From Candidatus Hydrogenedentota bacterium (GTDB lineage: Bacteria; Hydrogenedentota; Hydrogenedentia; Hydrogenedentales; SLHB01): a stretch of DNA of 5,463 nucleotides. Where the stretch lies: NCBI GenBank assembly GCA_022706165.1, contig JAKJDA010000218.1:1-5463 (forward strand). Reading direction: 5' to 3'. Every line of letters starts with the position of its first letter. The first letter of the stretch is position 1. The position numbers and the translations under genes are program-made. This document shows, one piece after another, positions 1-5,463 of this stretch. The notes beneath the pieces are model-generated. The model was not told where the DNA came from and did no database searches. It saw only the letters and a program-made list of their open reading frames with translations.

Positions 1-1
1 G

Positions 2-49
2 ACCGGCGGAGCCCTATTCTCGCTCGAATTTCCCATCCCGCACGACTGA
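2..49 (+). CDS. Possible C-terminal tail of an upstream gene (histidine-kinase-like ending), partial
   Basis: Reading from base 2 gives TGALFSLEFPIPHD followed by a TGA stop at 47-49. The pattern of a small/Gly residue, alternating hydrophobics and a final 'L-x-F-P' strand resembles the end of a GHKL ATPase domain in sensor histidine kinases, where the last beta strand often reads like 'GGxxFxxxLP'. Only 15 codons are visible, so this is a resemblance and not an identification. If real, the gene runs in from the left edge in the same direction as the DUF4838 gene, 166 bases upstream of its start. Frame 1 is also open here, so the frame choice rests on the look of the peptide alone. Confidence 0.3.
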   Translation, partial: TGGALFSLEFPIPHD

Positions 50-143
50 GCGTTTCGGACGCCGCTCGCCGCCTCCGCGCAGCCAGAGCCCCGTCGAGCC
101 TCCTCCTTTCTCGCTTCCCTTGCGGCGCTTTCCGGGCCGAAAC

Positions 144-173
144 GAAACATGCGCGCCGCGGGCGCGGTATGAT
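144..173 (+). promoter_or_regulatory. Candidate sigma-70-type promoter (-10 TATGAT)
   Basis: TATGAT at 168-173 matches five of six bases of the TATAAT consensus. GAAACA at 144-149 lies 18 bases upstream and is a weak (3 of 6) match to TTGACA. Transcription would begin near 180, leaving a leader of about 35 bases before the ATG at 216. The spacer contains the perfect GC hairpin at 152-166, which is unusual for a simple promoter and could be an operator. The -10 box stands out in an otherwise very GC-rich stretch, but this is pattern matching only. Confidence 0.4.
152..166. repeat. Perfect inverted repeat CGCGCC-GCG-GGCGCG in the promoter spacer
   Basis: Arms 152-157 and 161-166 are exact reverse complements separated by three bases. 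The right arm ends one base before the -10-like TATGAT. No T-run follows, so it is not a classical intrinsic terminator. It could be a repressor site or a chance product of high GC content. Confidence 0.45.
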
Positions 174-202
174 ACGGTGTTCCACGAAACCCATAACTCG
201 CA

Positions 203-209
203 GAGGAGG
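203..209 (+). promoter_or_regulatory. Ribosome binding site GAGGAGG for the DUF4838 gene
   Basis: AGGAGG at 204-209 sits six bases before the ATG at 216. It fixes that ATG as the start, over a longer in-frame possibility beginning at 120 (TTG). The 216 start also places a clean signal peptide at the very N-terminus. Confidence 0.85.
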
Positions 210-215
210 CGTCTC

Positions 216-1271
216 ATGCGCGGTTACGTCATTTTCCCGATGGTCATCTTCCTGGGGGCGGCGCCCGCATGGGCCATCACGCTCGCCCAGAACGGAAAAA
301 GCGAGTACGTCATCGTGAAGCCGGAGAAGTGCGCGGCGGACTTGCAGGCGCATTTGGCCCAAATCACCGGCGCGACGTTGCCGATTCAGACGGATGCCGC
401 CCCGCTGCCGCGCAAGGCGATCGTGCTGGGCAACGCCCGCTACCTCGACGAACTCGGCGTCAAGCCTGACTGGAAGGCCTTGGGCGACGAGGGCTATCTC
501 ATCGCGACGCGCGGCGATTGCCTGGTGATTGTCGGCGGGCCGGTGCGCGGCACAGCCTACGGCGTGTACGCGTTCCTCGACGAGCGCCTGGGATGCCGCT
601 GGTTCACGCCGACCGTCTCGCGCATTCCCAAGCGATCGACATTGCGCATCGGGCATATCGACGAAACATACGTTCCGCCCCTCTTGTATCGCGAACCGTT
701 CTGGGTCGAGGCCCGCGATCAGGATTGGAACCTGCGCAACCGGATGAATACCTCCTGGATTGTGCGACTCGACGAGGCTCACGGCGGCTGCTTCCTGTAT
801 TGGGGCGTGCACACATTCGCTCAATTCGTGCCGCCGCAGACGTATTTCGCCACGCATCCCGAATACTACTCGCTCATCGACGGCGCGCGCCGTCACGAAA
901 CGGCCCAACTCTGCCTGACCCATCCCGATGTGCTGGCGCTGATTACCGAACGCGTCCGGGAAGTGTTCCGATCCGATCCCAATGCAAGGGTCGTAGACGT
1001 TTCGCAAAACGATTGCTTCCATCCGTGTCAGTGCGCCGCATGCCAAGCCATCGCCAAGGCCGAAGAAAGCGAGGAGTGGCCGACGCGGTCTGCGAGGAAT
1101 TTCCGGACCGTTTCGTGGGCACGCTGGCCTATCAGTACACGCGCAAGGCCCCGAAGACGCTTGTCCCGCGCGACAACGTCGCCCCGCGTTTGTGCAGCAT
1201 CGAGTGCTGTTTCTCGCACCCCCTCGACGGCTGCCCCAGCGATCGCAACAAGACCTTCGTGGGCGACATGA
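216..1271 (+). CDS. Exported GH67N-like / DUF4838 family protein, N-terminal part (frame broken near 1076)
   Basis: The meaningful part is residues 1-287 (216-1076); beyond that the frame reads Arg/Ser-rich nonsense to a stop at 1271. Residues 1-20 form a signal peptide with a hydrophobic core and an AWA cleavage motif, so the protein is exported. Residues about 21-145 resemble the N-terminal domain of family 67 alpha-glucuronidases, with the sequence YGVYAFLDERLGCRWF at 115-130. This non-catalytic domain is commonly fused to DUF4838. DUF4838 begins near residue 190, and residues 261-277 include DVSQND followed by C267, C271, C273 and C276. A role in polysaccharide or glycoside handling is inferred from the GH67N-like domain only; no catalytic activity is established for DUF4838 that I can rely on. 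The continuation lies in another frame at 1076-1963. Confidence 0.85.
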   Translation: MRGYVIFPMVIFLGAAPAWAITLAQNGKSEYVIVKPEKCAADLQAHLAQITGATLPIQTDAAPLPRKAIVLGNARYLDELGVKPDWKALGDEGYLIATRGDCLVIVGGPVRGTAYGVYAFLDERLGCRWFTPTVSRIPKRSTLRIGHIDETYVPPLLYREPFWVEARDQDWNLRNRMNTSWIVRLDEAHGGCFLYWGVHTFAQFVPPQTYFATHPEYYSLIDGARRHETAQLCLTHPDVLALITERVREVFRSDPNARVVDVSQNDCFHPCQCAACQAIAKAEESEEWPTRSARNFRTVSWARWPISTRARPRRRLSRATTSPRVCAASSAVSRTPSTAAPAIATRPSWAT

Positions 1272-1963
1272 AGGCCTGGCAGCAAAAAACGCAAAACCTG
1301 TTCATCTGGGATTACGTGACCAATTTCAGCCATTACATTCAGCCGTTCCCGAATTTGCATTCGCTTCAGCCGAACATCCGGTTTTTCATCGCGCACGGCA
1401 CGCTAGGTCTTTTCGAGCAGGGCAACTACCAAGGAAACGGATGCGGCGAAATGGCCGAACTCCGCGCGTACCTGCTGGCGCGCATGCTGTGGAAGCCGAA
1501 TCGCGACGTCGACCAGGAAATCGCCGAATTCACCGACGCGTATTACGGTCCCGCCGCGAAACCCATCCGAAAATACATCGCGTTCCTGCACGACCGCGCC
1601 GCCACGTCAACGGAACACATCGGCCTCGGCTATCCGCCGACCGGGGCCTTTTTCGCGGATGATTTCGTGCCGCGCGCGAACAAGATATTGGCGAAGGCCG
1701 AAAGAGCGGCGAAAGACGATCCCGAAAGGTTGCTGCGCGTGAAAAAGTTCCGCATGCCGGTCTATTACGTCGCCATGATGCGGTTGCCCGAGACGGGGCC
1801 TGTGCCTGAAGACCAACTCGTCCAACAGAAGGCTTCCGCCAAGGAATTTTTCGCGATTGCCGATGCGCTGCAGATTCAGTTCGCCAACGAAGGCCAATCC
1901 ATGAGCAGTTTCAAGGACGCCTACTGGGCGCGGGTGGCAAGTCTGACGGACGCCGCCAAGTAA
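1076..1963 (+). CDS. DUF4838 family protein, C-terminal part (continuation of the gene starting at 216)
   Basis: From VADAVCEEFPDRF onward this frame carries the rest of the DUF4838 domain, 295 residues to the TAA at 1961-1963. Landmarks are GTLAYQYTRKAP, RLCSIECCFSHPLDGC, NLFIWDYVTNFSHY, PNIRFFIAHGTLGLFEQGNY, GEMAELRAYLLARMLW and DAYYGPAA, which I recognise as typical of the family. The final roughly 130 residues are a charged, helix-rich tail. The only start-like codon at the join is a GTG at 1076 with no properly spaced ribosome binding site, so it is unlikely to be expressed alone. With the first part it gives about 582 residues. Family members as I remember them have roughly ten more residues (a 'GxLLRFVN'-like stretch) between the 'CxxCQAI' and 'VAD' segments, so bases seem to be missing, not just shifted. 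Confidence 0.85.
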   Translation: MADAVCEEFPDRFVGTLAYQYTRKAPKTLVPRDNVAPRLCSIECCFSHPLDGCPSDRNKTFVGDMKAWQQKTQNLFIWDYVTNFSHYIQPFPNLHSLQPNIRFFIAHGTLGLFEQGNYQGNGCGEMAELRAYLLARMLWKPNRDVDQEIAEFTDAYYGPAAKPIRKYIAFLHDRAATSTEHIGLGYPPTGAFFADDFVPRANKILAKAERAAKDDPERLLRVKKFRMPVYYVAMMRLPETGPVPEDQLVQQKASAKEFFAIADALQIQFANEGQSMSSFKDAYWARVASLTDAAK

Positions 1964-2052
1964 CGCCGGATCGCGTCAGCCACGATTCCGCACTAACGGC
2001 GATCCCTCTTGACCCTCATTGCATTGCGGCCAGGCCGGGCGCTGTTTCGCGG
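1964..2052. other. Convergent intergenic gap with weak inverted repeat
   Basis: Eighty-nine bases separate two converging stop codons. GGATCGC at 1968-1974 pairs perfectly with GCGATCC at 1999-2005 across a 24-base loop, followed by CTCTT. This could act as a weak shared terminator, but the loop is long and there is no real T-run. A short CGGCC-A-GGCCG palindrome near 2031-2041 is too tight to be a good hairpin. I see no gene here. Confidence 0.35.
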
Positions 2053-3462
2053 TCACTCGCTGTCGTCAATGCGGAATTTGGAATCGAGACCGTATTTTTG
2101 AAGACGGTACCGCAATGATCGCGGGGTGAGGCCGAGAAGCTCGGCGGCGCGTTTTTGCGAGTGCCGGGCGTTGCGCAAAGCCTGTTGGATAAGGTCCATT
2201 TCGAGGTCGGCGACCAAGGCCTCGAGATCGAGGCCGCCGGGCGGCAGCGCATGGGCGGTTTTGCCGGACGGCGACACGAACTGCGTTACGCGGTCGGGCA
2301 AATCGGCGATCTCGATGTGATCATGGGCGCAGAGCGCGACGGCGCGCTCCAGCACGTTCATGAGTTCACGCACGTTGCCGGGCCAATGGAACGCGGCCAA
2401 GGCCGCCTCGGCTTCCGGCGCGATCACGATCTTCTGGCGTCCCATGCGCTGGGCGTGCATGCTCGCGAAGTGACGCGCCAGCATGGGAATGTCGTCGGCG
2501 CGATCGCGAAGCGGCGGCACGTTGATGGGAATGACGTTGAGACGGTAGTACAGATCCTCGCGAAACGCCCCCGCCCGGATGCGCTCTTCAAGGTCCCGGT
2601 TGGTGGCGCTGATGATGCGCACGTTCACCTGGATGCCGCTCGTGCCGCCGACGGGCATCACGACGTGGTTGTCGAGCACGCGCAGCAGCTTCACCTGAAG
2701 CGACAAGGGCATCTCGCCAATTTCGTCGAGAAACAGGGTGCCGCCGTCGGCAACAACGAATAGGCCTTCCTTGTCTTCCACGGCCCCGGTGAACGAACCG
2801 CGCTTGTGGCCGAACAGTTCGCTTTCGAGCAGGGCCTCGGGGAAAGCGCCGCAATTGATCGCCACGAAAGGCTTGTTGGCGCGATCACTGAGCTGGTGGA
2901 TGCCGCGCGCGACGAGTTCCTTGCCAACGCCGCTTTCTCCGTGAATGGCGACGGTGCTGGGCAGCGCGGCGACGCGCCGGATCATCGTGCGCACGGCCTC
3001 GATCGCCGGACTCGACCCAATGATGTTTTCGATGCGCCCGCGGTCGGCTTGGGCCCTTTTCAACGCGACGTTTTCGCGAACGAGATTGCGCTGCTCGATT
3101 GCGCGGCGCATGACAAGCCGCACTTCATCGTTCTTGAACGGCTTCATAATATAATCGGAGGCGCCGCGCTTCATCGCCTCGATCGCCGTTTCGACGGACC
3201 CGTACGCGGTCATCATGATCGCCGGCGTATCGGGCGCGTGCTCGCTCAACCACGAAAGCAGCCGCATGCCGGCGTCGCGATCCGGCCCTATGCGCAGATC
3301 GGTGAGGACCGCGTCGAAATTTTGGTCCCCGAGGCACGCCACCGCGGCGTCTACATCGGGCCGGGTTTGCACCTCGTATCCGTCGCCACCGAGGATGATC
3401 TCGAGAAGCTCGCGCATGCTCGTTTCGTCGTCCACCACAAGCACGCGGTGTCGCAGGGTCAT
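2053..3462 (-). CDS. pilR: Sigma-54-dependent response regulator, NtrC family, PilR-like
   Basis: A complete 469-residue protein with the three-part NtrC layout. The receiver domain (about 6-125) has acidic D11/D12, phosphoacceptor D55, T85 and K107. The AAA+ sigma-54 interaction domain (about 147-385) has Walker A GESGVGKE at 175-182, the sigma-54 contact loop as GSFTGA at 222-227, Walker B ending in D246-E247, N288 as sensor I, arginine fingers R301/R307 in FREDLYYRL, and WPGNVREL. A Fis-type helix-turn-helix lies at about 439-459 (AAELLGLTPRSLRYRLQKYG). All key residues are present, so it should be a working ATP-driven activator. The ATG overlaps the kinase stop (ATGA) and AAAGGA lies nine bases upstream. 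The PilR assignment rests on the neighbouring pilT and PilS-like kinase and on the GSFTGA loop, which I recall from PilR. The NtrC class is certain; the pilus role is inferred. Confidence 0.93.
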   Translation of the reverse strand: MTLRHRVLVVDDETSMRELLEIILGGDGYEVQTRPDVDAAVACLGDQNFDAVLTDLRIGPDRDAGMRLLSWLSEHAPDTPAIMMTAYGSVETAIEAMKRGASDYIMKPFKNDEVRLVMRRAIEQRNLVRENVALKRAQADRGRIENIIGSSPAIEAVRTMIRRVAALPSTVAIHGESGVGKELVARGIHQLSDRANKPFVAINCGAFPEALLESELFGHKRGSFTGAVEDKEGLFVVADGGTLFLDEIGEMPLSLQVKLLRVLDNHVVMPVGGTSGIQVNVRIISATNRDLEERIRAGAFREDLYYRLNVIPINVPPLRDRADDIPMLARHFASMHAQRMGRQKIVIAPEAEAALAAFHWPGNVRELMNVLERAVALCAHDHIEIADLPDRVTQFVSPSGKTAHALPPGGLDLEALVADLEMDLIQQALRNARHSQKRAAELLGLTPRSLRYRLQKYGLDSKFRIDDSE

Positions 3463-3827
3463 TCCAGCCCGTCCTTTCTTGCAGCCGGCAAGCGCACGCT
3501 CATGCTTGTGCCGCGTCCTTCGCGCGGTCTGACATGAATGGCGCCGTCATGGGCGGTGATGATGCGCATGCAGACGGCCAGCCCCATCCCCGTGCCGGTC
3601 GCCTTGGTAGTATAGAAGGGCTCGAAAATCCGCGCAACCTTGTCGGGATCGATTCCGGGGCCTTCGTCGTCGAAACGCGTCTCGACAAATCCCGGGCCAG
3701 GCGCCACCACGATCGTCAACGCGCCCTTTTCGCCCATCGCTTCAACGGCGTTTTTCGCGATGTTCACAAACACCTGCTTGATCTGCGAGCGATCGCCCAG
3801 GGCAAAGCAGGCAAGACCAGTTGACAT
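3459..3827 (-). CDS. PilS-like sensor histidine kinase, C-terminal ATPase part (frame-shifted continuation)
   Basis: This frame carries the GHKL ATP-binding domain of the kinase beginning at 5050. It opens meaningfully at LGDRSQIKQVF near 3800. The N box is NIAKNAVEAM (residues 22-31 of this segment), the G1 box DEGPGI (54-59), the F box IFEPFYTTK (67-75), the G2 box GTGMGLAVC (78-86), and it ends with a GRGTSMSVRLP-like last strand. These are intact, so the domain is well conserved despite the frame break. The ATG-like start at 3827 has no known domain boundary before it and no clear ribosome binding site, so I read it as part of the upstream gene. The stop TGA at 3461-3459 overlaps the regulator's ATG by four bases. 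Confidence 0.85.
   Translation of the reverse strand: MSTGLACFALGDRSQIKQVFVNIAKNAVEAMGEKGALTIVVAPGPGFVETRFDDEGPGIDPDKVARIFEPFYTTKATGTGMGLAVCMRIITAHDGAIHVRPREGRGTSMSVRLPAARKDGLE
3472..3477 (-). promoter_or_regulatory. Ribosome binding site AAAGGA for the PilR-like regulator
   Basis: On the minus strand AAAGGA lies nine bases before the ATG at 3462, inside the end of the kinase gene. Together with the ATGA stop/start overlap it supports this start and translational coupling. Confidence 0.6.
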
Positions 3828-5050
3828 GCCATATCCGAGCAGTCGGGACGTTGGAGGCGCAAGCTGTCGCGCACCTCCTCGGCCAGTCCGCGCACGTCGA
3901 AGGCCTCGCGGCGCATGCTTGGCTTTCGGGCGAAATCAAAAAAGTCCGTCACGATCCGGTTGAGGTGATCCGATTCGCGCAACGCAATGGCGGCGAGCTT
4001 TTCCGCGAATGGCCGAGCGTCGATGTTGGCGTTGAGTTCCTCGACCGATGATCGGATCGCCGCGACGGGGTTTCGGATTTCGTGCGCAAGACCGGCCGCG
4101 AGTTCGCCCACGACGGCCAGACGGTCCTGGCGCTTGAGTTCGTCGCGCATCTGGGCGATTTCGGTGAGGTCGCTGAACGAAGCGATGATGCCGGTCAATC
4201 GGCGCGCCGAATCGTAGATGCGGCTTGTGGTGAGCCCCATCCATTTGGGTCCGTCGTCCGTCATCGCCTGAAATTCATAACTCGTGAAATCGCGTTCGGC
4301 GCGCAGCGCGGTGAGGATGGGGCACTCGCCGTCCGCCTCGACCCGCAACACGTCCTGGACGGGACGGCCCAAAGCGGCTCCTGTTTCCATGCCGAGGATG
4401 CGATCGGCGGCCTTGTTTTGGGCGGTGACAATGCCCGTTGGCCCGGTGATGAGAAAGCCGTTGTTCATGTTGTCGAGAATCTCGCGCTGAAACTGGCGCA
4501 TGCGGTCGACCTGCTGGTTCCAGTGGCCGCTGATGAACGCCGAGAGATAGAACGCCAACGCTTGCACCAGAAAGCTGTACCACATCGCGGCTCCCGCGAC
4601 GCTTACCAGAGGCGTGGGGGTCAAGGCGCATTCGACGAAGACCAGGGCGGTCGCCAGCGTGGCGACGACAAAGCCCTCCCGCACGCCCAGCAACCGGCCC
4701 GCTTCGAGGATCACCACCACAAACAAAAACGCGAAGAAACTCTCCGGGCCGCCGCTAAAATTCACCGTGGCGGAAACCACGCTGAAATCGGCCAGCACCA
4801 GCGTCCACGTCAGCGCCCGAATGCCGCCGTCGCCGCGCCGCGCCATGAACAGATACCACGCCGTCGCCAGCATGCCAAAGCCATAAAAGGCCAACAGCCA
4901 TCCCGCTCCCGTCTGTCCGGGCGGAACGACCAGGTAGGCTCCGGCGGCGATGACGGCAAGCATGCAAATGCGGACGATGCCAACGATCCAAAGCCAACGG
5001 GAGGCGCCTTCGCCGTGGAATCCGGCGCGTTGCGCGCCGAGAGGAATCAC
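3764..5050 (-). CDS. pilS: PilS-like membrane PAS sensor histidine kinase, N-terminal part (frame broken near 3800-3840)
   Basis: The frame starts at a GTG (5050-5048) that overlaps the pilT stop as GTGA. Residues 19-174 contain about six hydrophobic membrane segments (roughly 19-42, 51-69, 80-96, 104-121, 126-143, 152-174) with short loops, the arrangement seen in PilS. A PAS domain follows at about 187-296 (EILDNMNNGFLITGPTG, then SFSDLTEI). The dimerisation/phosphoacceptor domain at about 310-373 has GELAAGLAHEIRNP with H323 as the likely phosphorylated histidine, and ends in DFFDFARKP. Sense is lost after about residue 408; the frame then runs to a stop at 3764 while the ATPase domain continues in another frame. 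Joined, the kinase would be about 520-530 residues, close to PilS. Its partner is the NtrC-type regulator directly downstream. The sensed signal cannot be read from the sequence. Confidence 0.87.
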   Translation of the reverse strand: MIPLGAQRAGFHGEGASRWLWIVGIVRICMLAVIAAGAYLVVPPGQTGAGWLLAFYGFGMLATAWYLFMARRGDGGIRALTWTLVLADFSVVSATVNFSGGPESFFAFLFVVVILEAGRLLGVREGFVVATLATALVFVECALTPTPLVSVAGAAMWYSFLVQALAFYLSAFISGHWNQQVDRMRQFQREILDNMNNGFLITGPTGIVTAQNKAADRILGMETGAALGRPVQDVLRVEADGECPILTALRAERDFTSYEFQAMTDDGPKWMGLTTSRIYDSARRLTGIIASFSDLTEIAQMRDELKRQDRLAVVGELAAGLAHEIRNPVAAIRSSVEELNANIDARPFAEKLAAIALRESDHLNRIVTDFFDFARKPSMRREAFDVRGLAEEVRDSLRLQRPDCSDMACQLVLPALPWAIARRSSRCL

Positions 5051-5463
5051 GAGCTCTTTTCCATGAGGCGGCGCAGCCCGTCGGGATCGCTGGTGTGCTT
5101 GAACGCCTCGGTCGTGGTGATGATGTTGCGGCGCACGAGCCGGTGAAGCGATTGGTTCATGGTCATCATGCCTTCGCCGGCCCCGATCTCGATCATCGAA
5201 GGAATTTGCTGGAGCTTTTCGTCGCGAATGAGCGAGCGAATAGCCGTGTTGGGCAGCATGACTTCAAGCGCCACCACGCGCCCCATGTTGTCGGGACGAG
5301 GGACGAGCTGCTGCACGACGACTCCCTCCAGAACGAACGAGAGCTGCGTGCGGATCTGCGCTTGCTGACTTGGCGGAAAGACGTCCACGATGCGGTTGAT
5401 GGTCTGCAACGCGTCGTTGGTATGCAACGTGGCAAAGGCCAAATGGCCGGTCTCGGCAACGGT
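5047..5463 (-). CDS. pilT: Type IV pilus retraction ATPase PilT, C-terminal part (5' end outside window)
   Basis: The open frame enters at the right edge and gives 138 residues to the TGA at 5049-5047. It begins with TVAETGHLAFATLHTND, the conserved AETGH motif and His box of PilT-type secretion ATPases, followed by INRIVDVFPPSQQAQIRTQL. The AIRSLIR sequence at window residues 74-80, followed by IPSMIEIG and GMMTMNQSL, matches the C-terminal AIRNLIR-type motif that separates PilT from the extension ATPase PilB. PilT is a cytoplasmic hexamer that powers pilus retraction and twitching motility. The Walker A and B motifs lie outside the window and cannot be checked. Its stop overlaps the kinase GTG by four bases, so it is the upstream member of the same operon. 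Confidence 0.93.
   Translation of the reverse strand, partial: TVAETGHLAFATLHTNDALQTINRIVDVFPPSQQAQIRTQLSFVLEGVVVQQLVPRPDNMGRVVALEVMLPNTAIRSLIRDEKLQQIPSMIEIGAGEGMMTMNQSLHRLVRRNIITTTEAFKHTSDPDGLRRLMEKSS

Larger units (their letters stand above)
50..215 (+). other. Intergenic leader region upstream of the DUF4838 gene
   Basis: I see no convincing gene here. The first part (about 60-120) is C/T-rich on the + strand. The last 65 bases hold the hairpin, -10-like box and ribosome binding site listed separately. A minus-strand open frame covers the whole stretch, but its product is Arg/Gly-rich low-complexity sequence and it would run antisense through the ribosome binding site, so I do not call it. 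I found no convincing terminator for the possible upstream gene. Confidence 0.6.

Noticed and set aside
14..217. Small minus-strand open frame in the left intergenic region
   Set aside because: Low-complexity Arg/Gly product, antisense to the promoter and ribosome binding site of the + strand gene, and no recognisable features.
518..1075. Upstream extension of the second DUF4838 frame (open from 518)
   Set aside because: The translation is Arg/Ser-rich and unlike any domain, while the other frame carries the GH67N-like and early DUF4838 sequence here. Only the part from about 1076 is real.
1968..2005. Strong bidirectional terminator between the convergent genes
   Set aside because: The 7-bp inverted repeat has a 24-base loop and lacks a T-run, so I list it only as a weak possibility.
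2155..3537. + strand open frames at 2155-2763 and 2806-3537 opposite the regulator
   Set aside because: They mirror the codon structure of the NtrC-type gene on the other strand, show no motifs, and have no ribosome binding site.
3798..3842. Programmed -1 frameshifting in the kinase
   Set aside because: The direction fits, but I see no slippery heptamer or obvious downstream stem, and split sensor kinases of this kind are not a known recoding case. A base loss is simpler.
4082..5146. Long + strand open frame (354 codons) opposite the kinase
   Set aside because: It is antisense to a clearly recognisable membrane kinase with intact motifs, and its product is His/Arg/Gln-rich with no domain pattern. 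Long antisense frames are common at this GC content.
1..5463. CRISPR array, insertion sequence, tRNA or prophage signal
   Set aside because: I saw no regularly spaced repeats, transposase motifs, terminal inverted repeats with target duplications, or tRNA-like cloverleaf in either strand.

Overview
This 5.46 kb window is GC-rich and tightly packed, and looks like part of a bacterial chromosome. It has two convergent blocks: one exported protein on the + strand, and the 3' end of a type IV pilus / two-component operon on the - strand. A GH67N-like/DUF4838 exported protein beside a pilT-sensor kinase-NtrC-type regulator set suggests an environmental bacterium of the Planctomycetes/Verrucomicrobia/Lentisphaerae/Hydrogenedentes kind. 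That placement rests on remembered family distribution, not on a marker gene. There is no rRNA, tRNA, CRISPR array or mobile element that I can see.

Layout. Positions 2-49 may hold the last residues of an upstream + strand gene. Positions 50-215 are intergenic and carry a GC hairpin, a TATGAT -10-like box and a strong AGGAGG ribosome binding site. From 216 to 1963 runs an exported DUF4838-family protein that is split by a reading-frame break near 1076. Positions 1964-2052 form a short convergent intergenic gap. On the - strand, in order of transcription, come the C-terminal end of PilT (5463-5047), a membrane PAS histidine kinase resembling PilS (5050-3459, with its own frame break near 3800-3840), and a sigma-54-dependent response regulator resembling PilR (3462-2053). 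Both junctions in this operon are 4-base stop/start overlaps (GTGA and ATGA), so the three genes are almost certainly co-transcribed and translationally coupled.

How the genes work together. The kinase should sense a membrane or envelope signal and phosphorylate Asp55 of the regulator. The regulator would then activate sigma-54 promoters, most likely those of pilin or other pilus genes, while PilT powers pilus retraction. The + strand DUF4838 protein probably acts outside the cytoplasm on or near glycans and has no evident link to the pilus genes.

The most notable observation is that two independent genes each carry a frame break with the same arithmetic (loss of 1 mod 3 bases). In the first gene about ten conserved residues also seem to be missing. 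This could be assembly error or real gene decay. I found no convincing undescribed system; most of the window is ordinary.
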